Program-made: the position numbers and the translations under genes | Notes under the pieces: model-generated | What the model was told of the DNA's origin: nothing | What the model saw: only the letters and a program-made list of their open reading frames with translations | Databases searched by the model: none | Shown: positions 35,216 to 43,538 of the stretch, piece after piece | How the letters are laid out: the number at the start of each line of letters is the position of its first letter | Numbering within the stretch: position 1 is the first letter of the stretch | Source: Phycisphaeraceae bacterium | Lineage (GTDB): Bacteria; Planctomycetota; Phycisphaerae; Phycisphaerales; SM1A02 | DNA length: 64,000 nucleotides | Assembly (NCBI GenBank): GCA_019636735.1 | Contig: JAHBWY010000006.1 | Coordinates: forward strand, 124,001 to 188,000 | Reading direction: 5' to 3'

Positions 35216-36658
35216 TCAGCAATCGCCCCACGCTCCAAGCACGATGGCGATATCGGCGCCGTTCACGACGCCGTCGTTGTTCAGATCACCGGGTCCGGTT
35301 GTTCCCCAGGCTCCGAGAATGATCGCGAGGTCGGCGCCGTTCACAAAGCCATCGTTGTTGAGGTCCGCTGGGCACAGAAGAATCGGCGCCGACGGAACCG
35401 GTACTGAGACGACGGGGTCCGACGCCACGCCGCTCTTGAAGAGCTCTAGCACCGCACTGCCCGCCACTGGCGGCGTATCCGCCACAAAGCGGAAGTTGAA
35501 CATGGTGCTCCAGCGCAGCGCGTTGGCATTGGCGTTGACATCGAACGCCTCGGTCGCCCAGAGGATCGCCTCCGACGCGAGCGTCATCGTCCACGGGAGC
35601 GTCGAGTACGGCTCGCCCGAGTGGTGATTGACGATGTTCTGATCCTGAGCCGTGACCGTCACGCCATCAGGTCGAGCCACACGCCAGCCTCGCGCGGCGC
35701 GGTCGGAATTCTGGTTGAAGATGGCGTACTCGTAGCTCCAGGTGCCGTTGCCGTTGTCGGTGACCTTGGACCCGATGATGAAGCGGCCGTCGTCCTCGAT
35801 GTCCAGTGTCTGGATATGAACCGATGGATCGGGCACGCCGATCCCGAGGCCGTGATCACGCCACGCGTAGATCGCATGCGTCTGGGTGAAAGTCGACTCC
35901 TGCATTGAGAGGGTGTAGGCGCCATTCGCGGCGAGATCGCCCACGGAGAAGCGGCGATACGAGGCGTTGTTGTTGGCATTTCCGGCGGCGGCGTCATCCG
36001 CGGCGATGTAGTGACCCTCGGCGAAGAAGAGAGCACCAGAGTTGAGCGTCGGATCGAGAGCCGACAGCGGCACCTGCACGCGCCGCCCGAGCGCGCCGCC
36101 TGCGGGAGGCGCCGTGAAGGGATAGGGGAAGATGCCCGTGACGGGATTGATCTGCGATCGAGGGCCGAGCAGCGACTGCACGCCATTCAGCGAACCGGAG
36201 TATGGATCGGAGCAGCCAACGCCGAGGGCGCTGCATCCCATCGACGATGCGATGCAGGAGCCGCAAAGACCGCCATCGAGTGCACAGAAGCCATGCTTCA
36301 CCCAGCTCATGCCGATCTGCTCGAGCCGCCCGTTCTTCAGCCGGTACATGTTCTGTGCGATGACCGGATGCTGCGTGTTGGTGCAGAAACCGCTGACATT
36401 GTTCGAGCACCATTTCAGCTCCTGATCGCCGAGGTTGCAGGAGACAGTGCCGATTCCGTACGCCGCGATCGGTCCCACGGCGCCGAAGTTGAAGAGGTCG
36501 GAGATCATGCCGACGATCACATCGGGTCCGATGCCTGCCACGCCACCCTCATCGCCGCGCGGTGAGGCCTCGGCGTTCGGCACCATCGCCATGCGTCCCA
36601 CGAGTGCGCCGAGACAGACCACAGGCGTGATGGACAGGACCTTCGCAATGCCCTTCAT
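35216..36658 (-). CDS. Secreted protein with dockerin-like C-terminal repeats (paralogue 2)
   Basis: 480 residues from ATG 36658, with GGAGAAGAG upstream. Signal peptide MKGIAKVLSITPVVCLGALV. It aligns throughout with the downstream gene: NLGDQELKWC, WVKHGFCALDGGLCGSC, NPVTGIFPYPFTAPPAGG, NGTWSYEYAIFNQNSDRAAR and NANALRWSTMFNFRFVAD are near-identical blocks. The C-terminus has two dockerin-like repeats (DLNNDGFVNGADLAIILGAW and DLNNDGVVNGADIAIVLGAW). The pair therefore looks like a tandem duplication of an exported protein of unknown function, possibly cell-surface associated. Confidence 0.85.
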   Translation of the reverse strand: MKGIAKVLSITPVVCLGALVGRMAMVPNAEASPRGDEGGVAGIGPDVIVGMISDLFNFGAVGPIAAYGIGTVSCNLGDQELKWCSNNVSGFCTNTQHPVIAQNMYRLKNGRLEQIGMSWVKHGFCALDGGLCGSCIASSMGCSALGVGCSDPYSGSLNGVQSLLGPRSQINPVTGIFPYPFTAPPAGGALGRRVQVPLSALDPTLNSGALFFAEGHYIAADDAAAGNANNNASYRRFSVGDLAANGAYTLSMQESTFTQTHAIYAWRDHGLGIGVPDPSVHIQTLDIEDDGRFIIGSKVTDNGNGTWSYEYAIFNQNSDRAARGWRVARPDGVTVTAQDQNIVNHHSGEPYSTLPWTMTLASEAILWATEAFDVNANANALRWSTMFNFRFVADTPPVAGSAVLELFKSGVASDPVVSVPVPSAPILLCPADLNNDGFVNGADLAIILGAWGTTGPGDLNNDGVVNGADIAIVLGAWGDC

Positions 36659-36950
36659 GCTTCTCTTCTCCGAGTTCGATCTCGCGTGGTTCGCAGACCT
36701 CGCGGCGACCCTCACAGGGTAGCCCGCCAGCCCCATCGGGCCACCGCGGTTGCGGGGAATGCTCTTCAATTCTCACTTCCACCTGCGCCTGTGCCGACGG
36801 AGCCCCGCGCTGCTCGCGGCGATGGTGGCAACAAAGGGTGTTGTCGGACCCGATTCGGCTTCTGTTCCGTGGCGACCTCGACCAATCTGCAATCAATAAC
36901 ACCGGACTCTCGCCCGTGCTTGTCCCCGAGTCGATCCAGGATCTGCGAAA

Positions 36951-37024
36951 CGCCCCAGGCGCGGCTCGAACGCGCGACCTCCAGTTTAGGAAACCGGTGC
37001 TCTATCCAACTGAGCTACTGGGGC
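36951..37024 (-). tRNA. tRNA-Arg (CCT)
   Basis: Cloverleaf of 74 nt on the minus strand: acceptor GCCCCAG/CTGGGGC, D arm GCTC...GAGC, anticodon stem CCGGT/ACTGG with loop TTCCTAA, T arm GCGCG-TTCGAGC-CGCGC, discriminator G. CCA is not encoded. It lies 49 bases after the small membrane protein gene and may be processed from the same transcript. Confidence 0.95.
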
Positions 37025-37073
37025 TCGAAGCGATGGCCGACAGCCGAGCAAGAACTCCGGCCGTGGTTCAGCG

Positions 37074-37211
37074 TCAATCCGCCGGCTCGACATAGGGCGG
37101 GTATCGATGGCCGCCACTCTTCTTGTCGGCACCCCTCTGCCAGAAGTAGAGGATGCACCATGCGGAGAGAAACGCGAGCCAGAGAGCGTTGGCGAAGAGA
37201 ACTTCCTTCAT
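37074..37211 (-). CDS. 45-residue single-pass membrane protein
   Basis: A short frame from ATG 37211 encodes MKEVLFANALWLAFLSAWCI followed by LYFWQ, a Lys/Gly/His-rich segment and PYVEPAD. Residues about 5-24 form one transmembrane helix, with a basic stretch after it, which predicts an N-out/C-in single-pass topology by the positive-inside rule. Codon third positions are GC-rich. No Shine-Dalgarno is strong (GACC before the ATG). It sits just upstream of tRNA-Arg on the same strand. The function is unknown. Confidence 0.6.
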   Translation of the reverse strand: MKEVLFANALWLAFLSAWCILYFWQRGADKKSGGHRYPPYVEPAD

Positions 37212-37310
37212 GGTCGTGATTCCAGAGGGCGAAGTGTACGCTCAAATCGCGGCGGGTGCAGGCGGACCGCGCCCCCGACGGGCGCTCGAGCGACCTTTCG
37301 CAGTCACCTG

Positions 37311-38324
37311 ATGTTGACGCCGCTTCCCACACCGTTCGGTCTGTTCGCGATGGTGGCCCTGATGGCGGTCATGGTGCTCGTCGCCATGACCGGCGGCATG
37401 CTCATCGCCCGAGCCCTCCGTGGCCGGTCGATCGGCGTCACCCCCTTCTGCACGCGCTGCCGCTTCGATCTGCGCGGCATGACGCTTGAAGCGACGAGCC
37501 GCTGTCCGGAATGTGGCAAGATGCTCGCCGGGCATGTGGAGGTCGGTCCGCGACGCGTGCGAGTCCGCTCGCTGATCACCGGCGTTCTGCTGGTGCTCGT
37601 CGCAGCAGTCGTGATGGTCGGCACACCGTTGGACTTCCCTCGCCGGGCCAACGCGTGGATCGTCAACCAGCGCTCCCTCGGGTCGTTCGCTGGAGCACTC
37701 GAGCGCGGCGACGAGCGGGCGTGGACCATTGCCTTCACTCGGATGCGAGACGGCCAACTCTCCCCGAGTGACCTTGAATGGCTGCTCGATCGCTCCCTTC
37801 GAAGTGTCGTTGCGACCGGCGTCATCGGCAACCGGGATCATCAGCGCATCAACCGACTCATGGCGGAAATGGCCCCGCCCACAGGCGATGCCGCGACTGA
37901 CACTTCTCGAGAGCGACTGATCGCGCAAGTCCTCGAGACCCTCTCCGATGTTCCGGGTGCAGTCGTGCTGATGGCTCATCACTCGCAGGAACCTCGCTTC
38001 CTTCGAGAAACCCTCGTCTTCACCGCGTCGCTCTCGAACTGGCCGGCGCTGACCACACCACCCGCCTCGCTGCGCATCGTCGACCTGATCGGTCCGGATC
38101 AAGCGAGCATGCCGGAGATTGAGGATCCGCGGTCCTCCCCTCCTGAGGGTGGATCATCGCGGAGCCTTCGCGTTGTTCTTGCACCCGAAGGCGGCGACGA
38201 GGTGATCACGGTGCGCGCCATCATTGAGATTCGCGCGGGCTCCCGTGATGATGGAACGCCCCTCTGGATCAAGTCGGTGGAGCGATCGCTGCCCATGCGC
38301 CTTCGAAGGCCCCCGCCACCATGA
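37311..38324 (+). CDS. Membrane protein with planctomycete-type zinc ribbon
   Basis: 337 residues from ATG 37311 (MLTPLPTPFGLFAMVALMAV). It has an N-terminal transmembrane helix (about residues 8-30), then a zinc ribbon formed by CTRCRFDLRGM and CPECGKML, a second transmembrane helix (LITGVLLVLVAAVVMVG), and a soluble C-terminal region of about 230 residues of unknown fold. The CxxC-x-DLRG-x(n)-CPxC ribbon is a frequent module in Planctomycetota membrane proteins and its function is not established. The stop overlaps the start of trmL by 4 bases, so the genes are coupled. Confidence 0.8.
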   Translation: MLTPLPTPFGLFAMVALMAVMVLVAMTGGMLIARALRGRSIGVTPFCTRCRFDLRGMTLEATSRCPECGKMLAGHVEVGPRRVRVRSLITGVLLVLVAAVVMVGTPLDFPRRANAWIVNQRSLGSFAGALERGDERAWTIAFTRMRDGQLSPSDLEWLLDRSLRSVVATGVIGNRDHQRINRLMAEMAPPTGDAATDTSRERLIAQVLETLSDVPGAVVLMAHHSQEPRFLRETLVFTASLSNWPALTTPPASLRIVDLIGPDQASMPEIEDPRSSPPEGGSSRSLRVVLAPEGGDEVITVRAIIEIRAGSRDDGTPLWIKSVERSLPMRLRRPPPP

Positions 38325-38830
38325 CCCCTGAACCGCTCCTCAATGTGGTGCTCTTTCAGCCCCAGATTCCCAACAACACGGGCAACATCGGACGCACCTG
38401 TGCGACCACGGAGTGCCGATTGCACCTCATTCATCCGCTCGCCTTTTGCATGAGCGAGAAGGCGCGGCGCCGCGCCGGCCTCGACTACTGGCACCTCGTC
38501 GACTGCCGCGAGCATGAGTCGTGGGAGGCCTTCCTCGCTCGCGAGGCACCAAAGCGCCTCTTCCTCTACACCACCGCGGGCACGCGCCCCCACTGGCAGG
38601 CGACCTTCGATCGCGGGGATTTCCTCCTCTTCGGTCGAGAGAATGGCGGAGTCCCGCAGGAGCTCCACGACTGGGTGGACCGTGAGCACTCTCCCGAACA
38701 CCGCCTCTCGCTGCCGATGCGCCCGATCGAGGGTGCCCGAAGCCTCAATCTGGCGACGGCGGTCGCCTGCGCGGTCTACGAAGGATTGCGGCAACTCGAT
38801 GCGCGCGGGCAACTGCCCTGGGCCCGGTAG
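38321..38830 (+). CDS. trmL: tRNA (cytidine/uridine-34 2'-O)-methyltransferase
   Basis: 169 residues, typical of TrmL in the SpoU (SPOUT) superfamily. The N-terminal VVLFQPQIPNNTGNIGRTCA and GLDYW motifs, the central LLFGRENGGVP and the C-terminal SLNLATAVACAVYEGL segment make up the knotted SAM site. It 2'-O-methylates the wobble base of tRNA-Leu isoacceptors in E. coli. It overlaps the preceding zinc-ribbon gene by 4 bases. Confidence 0.95.
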   Translation: MTPEPLLNVVLFQPQIPNNTGNIGRTCATTECRLHLIHPLAFCMSEKARRRAGLDYWHLVDCREHESWEAFLAREAPKRLFLYTTAGTRPHWQATFDRGDFLLFGRENGGVPQELHDWVDREHSPEHRLSLPMRPIEGARSLNLATAVACAVYEGLRQLDARGQLPWAR

Positions 38831-39000
38831 CTGCCCAAAGTCGCCAACATTCCCTTCCAATCCCGCGGCTGGACGCTAGTATTCCTGAGTCAGCGGATGA
38901 GCGTGACGAGGCCAAGGCCCGTTTCGCCCCGCTCGTGCTGCGCCACATCGCGATGATCGCGAAGGTCAGGCCCGGGCAGTTTCCTCGGGAGACCGTCCCT

Positions 39001-40071
39001 ATGCGTCGTGCACATTCATCTCGTCGACCGCTCGGCTTCACGCTGACCGAGCTCCTCGTCGCCATCGGCATCATCGCCCTTCTCATCGGGATCCTGCTGC
39101 CGGCGCTCGGAGCAATCTCGCAGCGATCGAAGAAGGCTGCGACCCAAGCGCTCATGCAGCAGTTCGCTGATGCGTGCAGCCTCTTCCAGCAGCAGGTCGG
39201 CTACCTGCCCGGGGTCATTCCCGAGGATGTCCTCGCCTTCGATGCCGCCCAGAATGGCGGTGTCGCGCGAATCAGTGGCATGGAGAATGCGCTGCTCCAC
39301 CTGCTTGGCGGTGGCGTGCGTTCCGACGATGTCACTGCGGCGGAGTGGGCAAGCCTGACCTCTGGCAACGGATGGGTGACGGTTTCCTTCCAGCGACCAC
39401 AGGGCGGCACACTCGATCTCAAGGTCAACCTGAACGAGATGGTCTCAGGTCGCGGACCTCGGATCGCAGGCAAGCAGTACGACCGCTTCTTCAATGCCAA
39501 GCCAACGGAACTGGTGGCGGTGCAGGGTCAGTTGGGTGAGCTTGATTTCAATCCGAACGCGCCTGGTCTCCAAGGTCTTCCCGACCTCGTGGACGCTTGG
39601 GGCCAGCCGATCATTTATGTCCGAGCGGCGCGCGGAACCGGGCCGCTGGTCGGCGATGTGCTGAGTGCCACAGCGCCAGCGCAGTTCGGTCGCTACTCGA
39701 TGACCCCGTACACCAACTCGACCTTCCTCGGCGAGTTGGGCCGCGATCAGACGGATCTGAGCCTGCTTTCCGGCAACAACGCCACCGGCAATGATGGCGG
39801 CGCGGGAACCGGCAACACCTTCTTCGCTCAAGTCATCCGGCATGCGGGTATGGGTAACCCCTCGCAGCCGGTGACGAGCGGAGTCGCACGAGGTCGTTTC
39901 GTGGTCATCAGCGCCGGACGCGATGGAATCTACTTCTCACGGACCGATGGACCGGGCAGCACCTCGACTCCGGTCACGAACATCATCACCAGCGACTTCA
40001 CCAACGGCGGCAACTTCGGCCCGACGGTGGTCGAGTCCTATGACGACATCCGCATCTTCGGCGGAAGCTGA
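39001..40071 (+). CDS. Prepilin-type (type II pseudopilin) protein
   Basis: 356 residues from ATG 39001. The class III signal is clear: a basic lead RRAHSSRRPLG then F-T-L-T-E-L-L-V-A-I-G-I-I with cleavage after Gly and the conserved Glu5. One hydrophobic helix follows and then a soluble domain of about 300 residues with Gly/Asn-rich parts. Such proteins form short pseudopili of type II secretion-like systems or are processed surface proteins in planctomycetes. ATG 38935 and 38953 are in-frame alternatives, but they would put extra residues before the signal. No secretion machinery genes are adjacent. A strong hairpin follows the stop. Confidence 0.88.
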   Translation: MRRAHSSRRPLGFTLTELLVAIGIIALLIGILLPALGAISQRSKKAATQALMQQFADACSLFQQQVGYLPGVIPEDVLAFDAAQNGGVARISGMENALLHLLGGGVRSDDVTAAEWASLTSGNGWVTVSFQRPQGGTLDLKVNLNEMVSGRGPRIAGKQYDRFFNAKPTELVAVQGQLGELDFNPNAPGLQGLPDLVDAWGQPIIYVRAARGTGPLVGDVLSATAPAQFGRYSMTPYTNSTFLGELGRDQTDLSLLSGNNATGNDGGAGTGNTFFAQVIRHAGMGNPSQPVTSGVARGRFVVISAGRDGIYFSRTDGPGSTSTPVTNIITSDFTNGGNFGPTVVESYDDIRIFGGS

Positions 40072-40107
40072 TCAGCGCTCGGCACGCAATGAAGCCGCCG
40101 ACCAACG

Positions 40108-40142
40108 AAGAGCCCCGCGATCGTCATGACCGCGGGGCTCTT
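40108..40142. terminator. Bidirectional terminator hairpin
   Basis: AAGAGCCCCGCG (40108-40119) pairs perfectly with CGCGGGGCTCTT (40131-40142) around an 11-nt loop, between convergent genes ending at 40071 and 40195. Short A and T pairs flank the stem on either side, so it can act in both directions. Confidence 0.75.
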
Positions 40143-40194
40143 GGCATTCCTGAGCAGCGAATCGCGCTGCTCGTGGGTGGGTGTGTTCGTTCAA

Positions 40195-40989
40195 TCACTT
40201 GGCCGACGGCGTCTCGCTCGGAGTGTCGCCGCCGCGCGGAGGTGCGCCTGCGCCTGTACCGCCGGGCATGCCGCGGCCGGGACGCTCTCCGCCCGCGCCG
40301 CCGCGACCACGGACTCCGTCGCCACCGGGACCTGCTGGTGACCCTTGGCCACCGCGACCGCGCGGGCCGCCTTCGATCGGAGTGAGCGCCGCCATCTGCT
40401 TCTGGAAGGCCTCTCGATGGGCCACGACCTGCTCCGGTGTGAAGACCTGGGAGATCTTGGTCCGAGTCTCATCGAACTTCGGACGGGACTCGATCAGCAG
40501 TCGCATCTGATCCATGAGCGCGGGATCGGGTCGACCGCCATCACGGCGACCTTCCGAGAGCTTCCGCTGGAGATCGCGCATCTTCTGGCTGTTCTCATCG
40601 CGCCACTTGTCGTTGGTCTGCTTCCACTCGTCCCGGAGCACCTTGATCCGAGCGAGCTGCTCTTCAGAGAGATCGCGGGCGATGTCATCAACGGCCTTGA
40701 GCCACGCGTGAACCTCCGCCTCGCCGCCTCGCAGCATTTCGCGCGGGGCGCCGCGGACGGGAGCACGATCTCGACCTGGCGCAGCGCCGCGATCAGGAGC
40801 AGCACCGCGATCAGGAGCCGCGCCGCGGTCGGGAGCAGCACCGCGATCACCGGGGGTTCGCTCGCCGCCGGATGGCCGCGTGGGTGGTGGCTCGCCCCGA
40901 CCCGGAGTCTCCTGAGCAAGGACGGCGCTGGTCGGCACGAGGGCCGCAGCAATAATGAGCGATGCAGTACGGAAACGATAGATGGTCAT
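40195..40989 (-). CDS. Secreted Spy/CpxP-like protein with GAAPDR repeats
   Basis: 264 residues from ATG 40989 with AAGGAGAGG 3-5 bases upstream. Signal peptide MTIYRFRTASLIIAAALVPT ending at VLAQ. Then a four-unit Gly-Ala-Ala-Pro-Asp-Arg repeat from an 18-nt DNA repeat, followed by a helical charged domain (WLKAVDDIARDLSEEQLARI, REAFQKQMAALTP) with the hairpin pattern of LTxxQ-type Spy/CpxP periplasmic chaperones. A Gly/Arg-rich tail completes it. The functional call is by helical pattern only; the length fits a small periplasmic chaperone with added low-complexity arms. Confidence 0.6.
   Translation of the reverse strand: MTIYRFRTASLIIAAALVPTSAVLAQETPGRGEPPPTRPSGGERTPGDRGAAPDRGAAPDRGAAPDRGAAPGRDRAPVRGAPREMLRGGEAEVHAWLKAVDDIARDLSEEQLARIKVLRDEWKQTNDKWRDENSQKMRDLQRKLSEGRRDGGRPDPALMDQMRLLIESRPKFDETRTKISQVFTPEQVVAHREAFQKQMAALTPIEGGPRGRGGQGSPAGPGGDGVRGRGGAGGERPGRGMPGGTGAGAPPRGGDTPSETPSAK
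40781..40852. repeat. 18-nt tandem repeat x4 encoding GAAPDR
   Basis: Units 40781-40798, 40799-40816, 40817-40834 and 40835-40852 form an exact 18-nt period inside the Spy-like gene, with base differences concentrated at a few positions. Each unit encodes one GAAPDR or a variant. Confidence 0.85.
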
Positions 40990-41159
40990 GTCCTCTCCTT
41001 GTGGCTGGCCGCCACCCGAGCAGCGACCTCTCGTCAACGAATGAGCCCCGGACGCATTGCGACCGGGAACGGTGAACCCCCCCATCATCGGTCCTCGAAG
41101 GCCCCTCCCGACGCACCGGATCACCGGAAATTCGAATCTCCCCCTACCATCTCCACCCC

Positions 41160-42254
41160 ATGCCACTCTCGAAAGATGCCGCTCTCGACGCCCTTCGAAC
41201 CGTGCCAGATCCCGATCTGGGTAAGGATCTTGTGACCCTGCGGATGGTGAAGGAGATCGAATCCGACGCCAAGTCGGTCCGGGTGACCATCGAGCTGACC
41301 ACTCCAGCATGCCCGATGAAGGATCGAATCAAGTCCGATATCACCGCGGCCATTCACGCCGCCATGGATGCGGCTGGCGAGCCGCGAGTCGGTGTCGAGG
41401 TGACCTTCACCGCGCAAGTGAAGACGACGCAGCGCCCTGAAGGCGCGAATCCGCTGCCCGGAGTCCGGCAGATCGTGGCGGTGGGCGCCGGCAAGGGTGG
41501 CGTGGGCAAGAGCACGGTCAGCGTGAATCTCGCCGTTGGTCTCGCGCGGCGCGGGGCGCGAGTCGGCTTGCTCGATGCGGACATCTACGGACCGAGTCTT
41601 CCAACCATGCTCGGACTCGACGATGTGCCCACGGAGGCGCGCGGCAACACGCTGCTGCCCTTCGAGGTGCATGGCCTTCGCGCGATGACGGTCGGCAAAC
41701 TCGTCGACCCCGACAAGGCGCTCATCTGGCGAGGGCCGATGGCGCACAAGGCGTTCACGCAGCTTGCAACACAGACGGAGTGGGGCGAACTCGACTACCT
41801 GGTCATCGACCTCCCTCCGGGCACCGGTGATGTCGCGCTCACCATGTCGCAGGTGCTTCCACTCTCGGGGGCGGTTGTCGTCTGCACACCGCAACGCGTG
41901 GCGATCGACGACGCTCGCCGCGCCGTGCGGATGTTCCAGCAACTGGGCATCCCGGTGCTGGGCGTCGTCGAGAACATGAGCAGCTTCACCGGCGACGATG
42001 GTCGAACCTATGACCTCTTCGGGCGTGGCGGCGCGGAGACGATGGCCGCCGCCATGGATCTTCCATTCCTCGGCGCACTGCCGATCCATCCCTCGCTGCG
42101 CGAAGCTTCAGATGAGGGAACACCGCTCAGGAACTTCGAGGCCGCCGCTCCGCAGCGAGCACCGCTGGAACACCTCTGCGGCGAAGTGGCACGACAACTC
42201 TCGATCGCTGCGGCGAATCAACAGCTTCAGCAGCCGACCCTGACGGTTCGATGA
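41160..42254 (+). CDS. Mrp/NBP35-type P-loop ATPase lacking the usual CxxC
   Basis: 364 residues. The N-terminal domain is MIP18-like (ALRTVPDPDLGKDLVTLRMV, with conserved TTPACPM and Cys51), followed by the deviant Walker A GKGGVGKST (Lys117) and DADIYGPSLP, and IDLPPGTGDVALTM. Mrp/ApbC proteins carry or load Fe-S clusters through a CxxC that bridges a dimer, normally in ENMSYFxCPxCG. Here the corresponding segment reads ENMSSFTGDDGRTYDLFGRG (about residues 271-290) with no cysteines. Either cluster chemistry is different or absent, or other residues serve. It is a lone gene. Confidence 0.93.
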   Translation: MPLSKDAALDALRTVPDPDLGKDLVTLRMVKEIESDAKSVRVTIELTTPACPMKDRIKSDITAAIHAAMDAAGEPRVGVEVTFTAQVKTTQRPEGANPLPGVRQIVAVGAGKGGVGKSTVSVNLAVGLARRGARVGLLDADIYGPSLPTMLGLDDVPTEARGNTLLPFEVHGLRAMTVGKLVDPDKALIWRGPMAHKAFTQLATQTEWGELDYLVIDLPPGTGDVALTMSQVLPLSGAVVVCTPQRVAIDDARRAVRMFQQLGIPVLGVVENMSSFTGDDGRTYDLFGRGGAETMAAAMDLPFLGALPIHPSLREASDEGTPLRNFEAAAPQRAPLEHLCGEVARQLSIAAANQQLQQPTLTVR

Positions 42255-42281
42255 GCGTGCGAGAGGTGCACGGATCTCGAT

Positions 42282-43502
42282 TCAGAACTCGCTTCGCACG
42301 CGCTTGAGCGCCGTCACGAGCGCGTCGATGTGCTCAGGTCGGTGCGCGGCGCTGATCTGGACGCGCAGGCGCGCGTGCCCTTCGGGGACCACCGGATACC
42401 CGAAGCCGATCACGAAGACGCCGAGTTCAAGCAGGCGCCGACTCATCGCGATCGCCTTCGCGGTGTCGTGGACGATGATCGGACAGATGGCGGTCGGGCT
42501 CTCGAGCACCTCGAAGCCGACGCCACGGATGCCCGCTCGCGCCGCCGCCACATTGGCGCGGAGGCGTTCGACAAGGCCAGGTTCGCGCTCGAGAATCTGG
42601 ATCGCGCGCAAGGCGCTTTCCGCCACGCTGCACGGCAGCGCGTTGGAGAAGAGCGTCGGACGACCCCGCTGGACCAGCAGTTCGATCATCGCCTTCGATC
42701 CGCTCACATAGCCGCCCGCTGCTCCGCCGAGCGCCTTGCCGAGCGTGCCGGTCATGCAATCGATCGATGCACCGAGCATGCCCCAGTGCTCATGCGTGCC
42801 GTGGCCGGTTCGCCCCATGACGCCGGTGCCATGGCTGTCGTCGACGATCAGGAGGGCGCCGTAGCGATCGCACAGCGCTCGCATGCCGGGCAGGTCGGCG
42901 ATGTCACCCTCCATGCTGAAGACACCGTCGGTGACGACCCAGATGGTCCCGGTCACCTCGGGATTCGCGCGAGCCTCCTTCAATCGGCGCTCGAGCGCCG
43001 TGAGATCGTTGTGCGAGTAGACCGCGCGGAGCACGCCCTTCTTGATGGACACTGCCAGGCGGATGCCGTCGATGATCGACGCGTGATTGAGTTCATCCGA
43101 GAGAATCAAGTCGCCCGGCTCGCAGAGCGTGGGAAAGATCGCCTCGTTCGCGTTCCAGCAACTGGTGAAGGTGTACGCGGCCTCGTGACCGTAGAACGCG
43201 GCGATGGCGCGCTCGAGCCGTTCATGGCACTCGAAGGTGCCGCAGATGAAGCGCACGCTTGCGGTGCCCGCACCGTAGCGGCGAAGACCTTCATGGGCCG
43301 CCTCGACCACCTCGGGGTGATTCGCAAGACCGAGATAGTTGTTCGAGCAGAAGCACGCCACTTCGCCATGGCCGCGCATGCGCACGGTGGCGTCCATGGG
43401 GCCCTCGATCATCTGGAGGTGCTTGAGCTGACCGCCCTGCTGAAGCGAGGCGAGGATCTCCTGCGTTCGGCTGGCGAAGGTCGGTGAGTCGGTGGTGGGC
43501 AT
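42282..43502 (-). CDS. kbl: 2-amino-3-ketobutyrate CoA ligase (glycine C-acetyltransferase)
   Basis: 406 residues, a PLP-dependent alpha-oxoamine synthase. Visible features are SNNYLGLANHPEVVEAAHEG, the VDDSHGTGVMG segment with the PLP-contacting Asp and His, and CMTGTLGKALGGAAGGYVSG containing the Schiff-base lysine. It cleaves 2-amino-3-ketobutyrate with CoA to glycine and acetyl-CoA. The related enzyme BioF cannot be excluded by sequence alone, but the immediately upstream threonine dehydrogenase gene (36 bases away, same strand) makes Kbl the better call. Confidence 0.93.
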   Translation of the reverse strand: MPTTDSPTFASRTQEILASLQQGGQLKHLQMIEGPMDATVRMRGHGEVACFCSNNYLGLANHPEVVEAAHEGLRRYGAGTASVRFICGTFECHERLERAIAAFYGHEAAYTFTSCWNANEAIFPTLCEPGDLILSDELNHASIIDGIRLAVSIKKGVLRAVYSHNDLTALERRLKEARANPEVTGTIWVVTDGVFSMEGDIADLPGMRALCDRYGALLIVDDSHGTGVMGRTGHGTHEHWGMLGASIDCMTGTLGKALGGAAGGYVSGSKAMIELLVQRGRPTLFSNALPCSVAESALRAIQILEREPGLVERLRANVAAARAGIRGVGFEVLESPTAICPIIVHDTAKAIAMSRRLLELGVFVIGFGYPVVPEGHARLRVQISAAHRPEHIDALVTALKRVRSEF

Positions 43503-43538
43503 ATGGGCTCATCGTAGAGCCTCGCCCGCCCGACGCGG

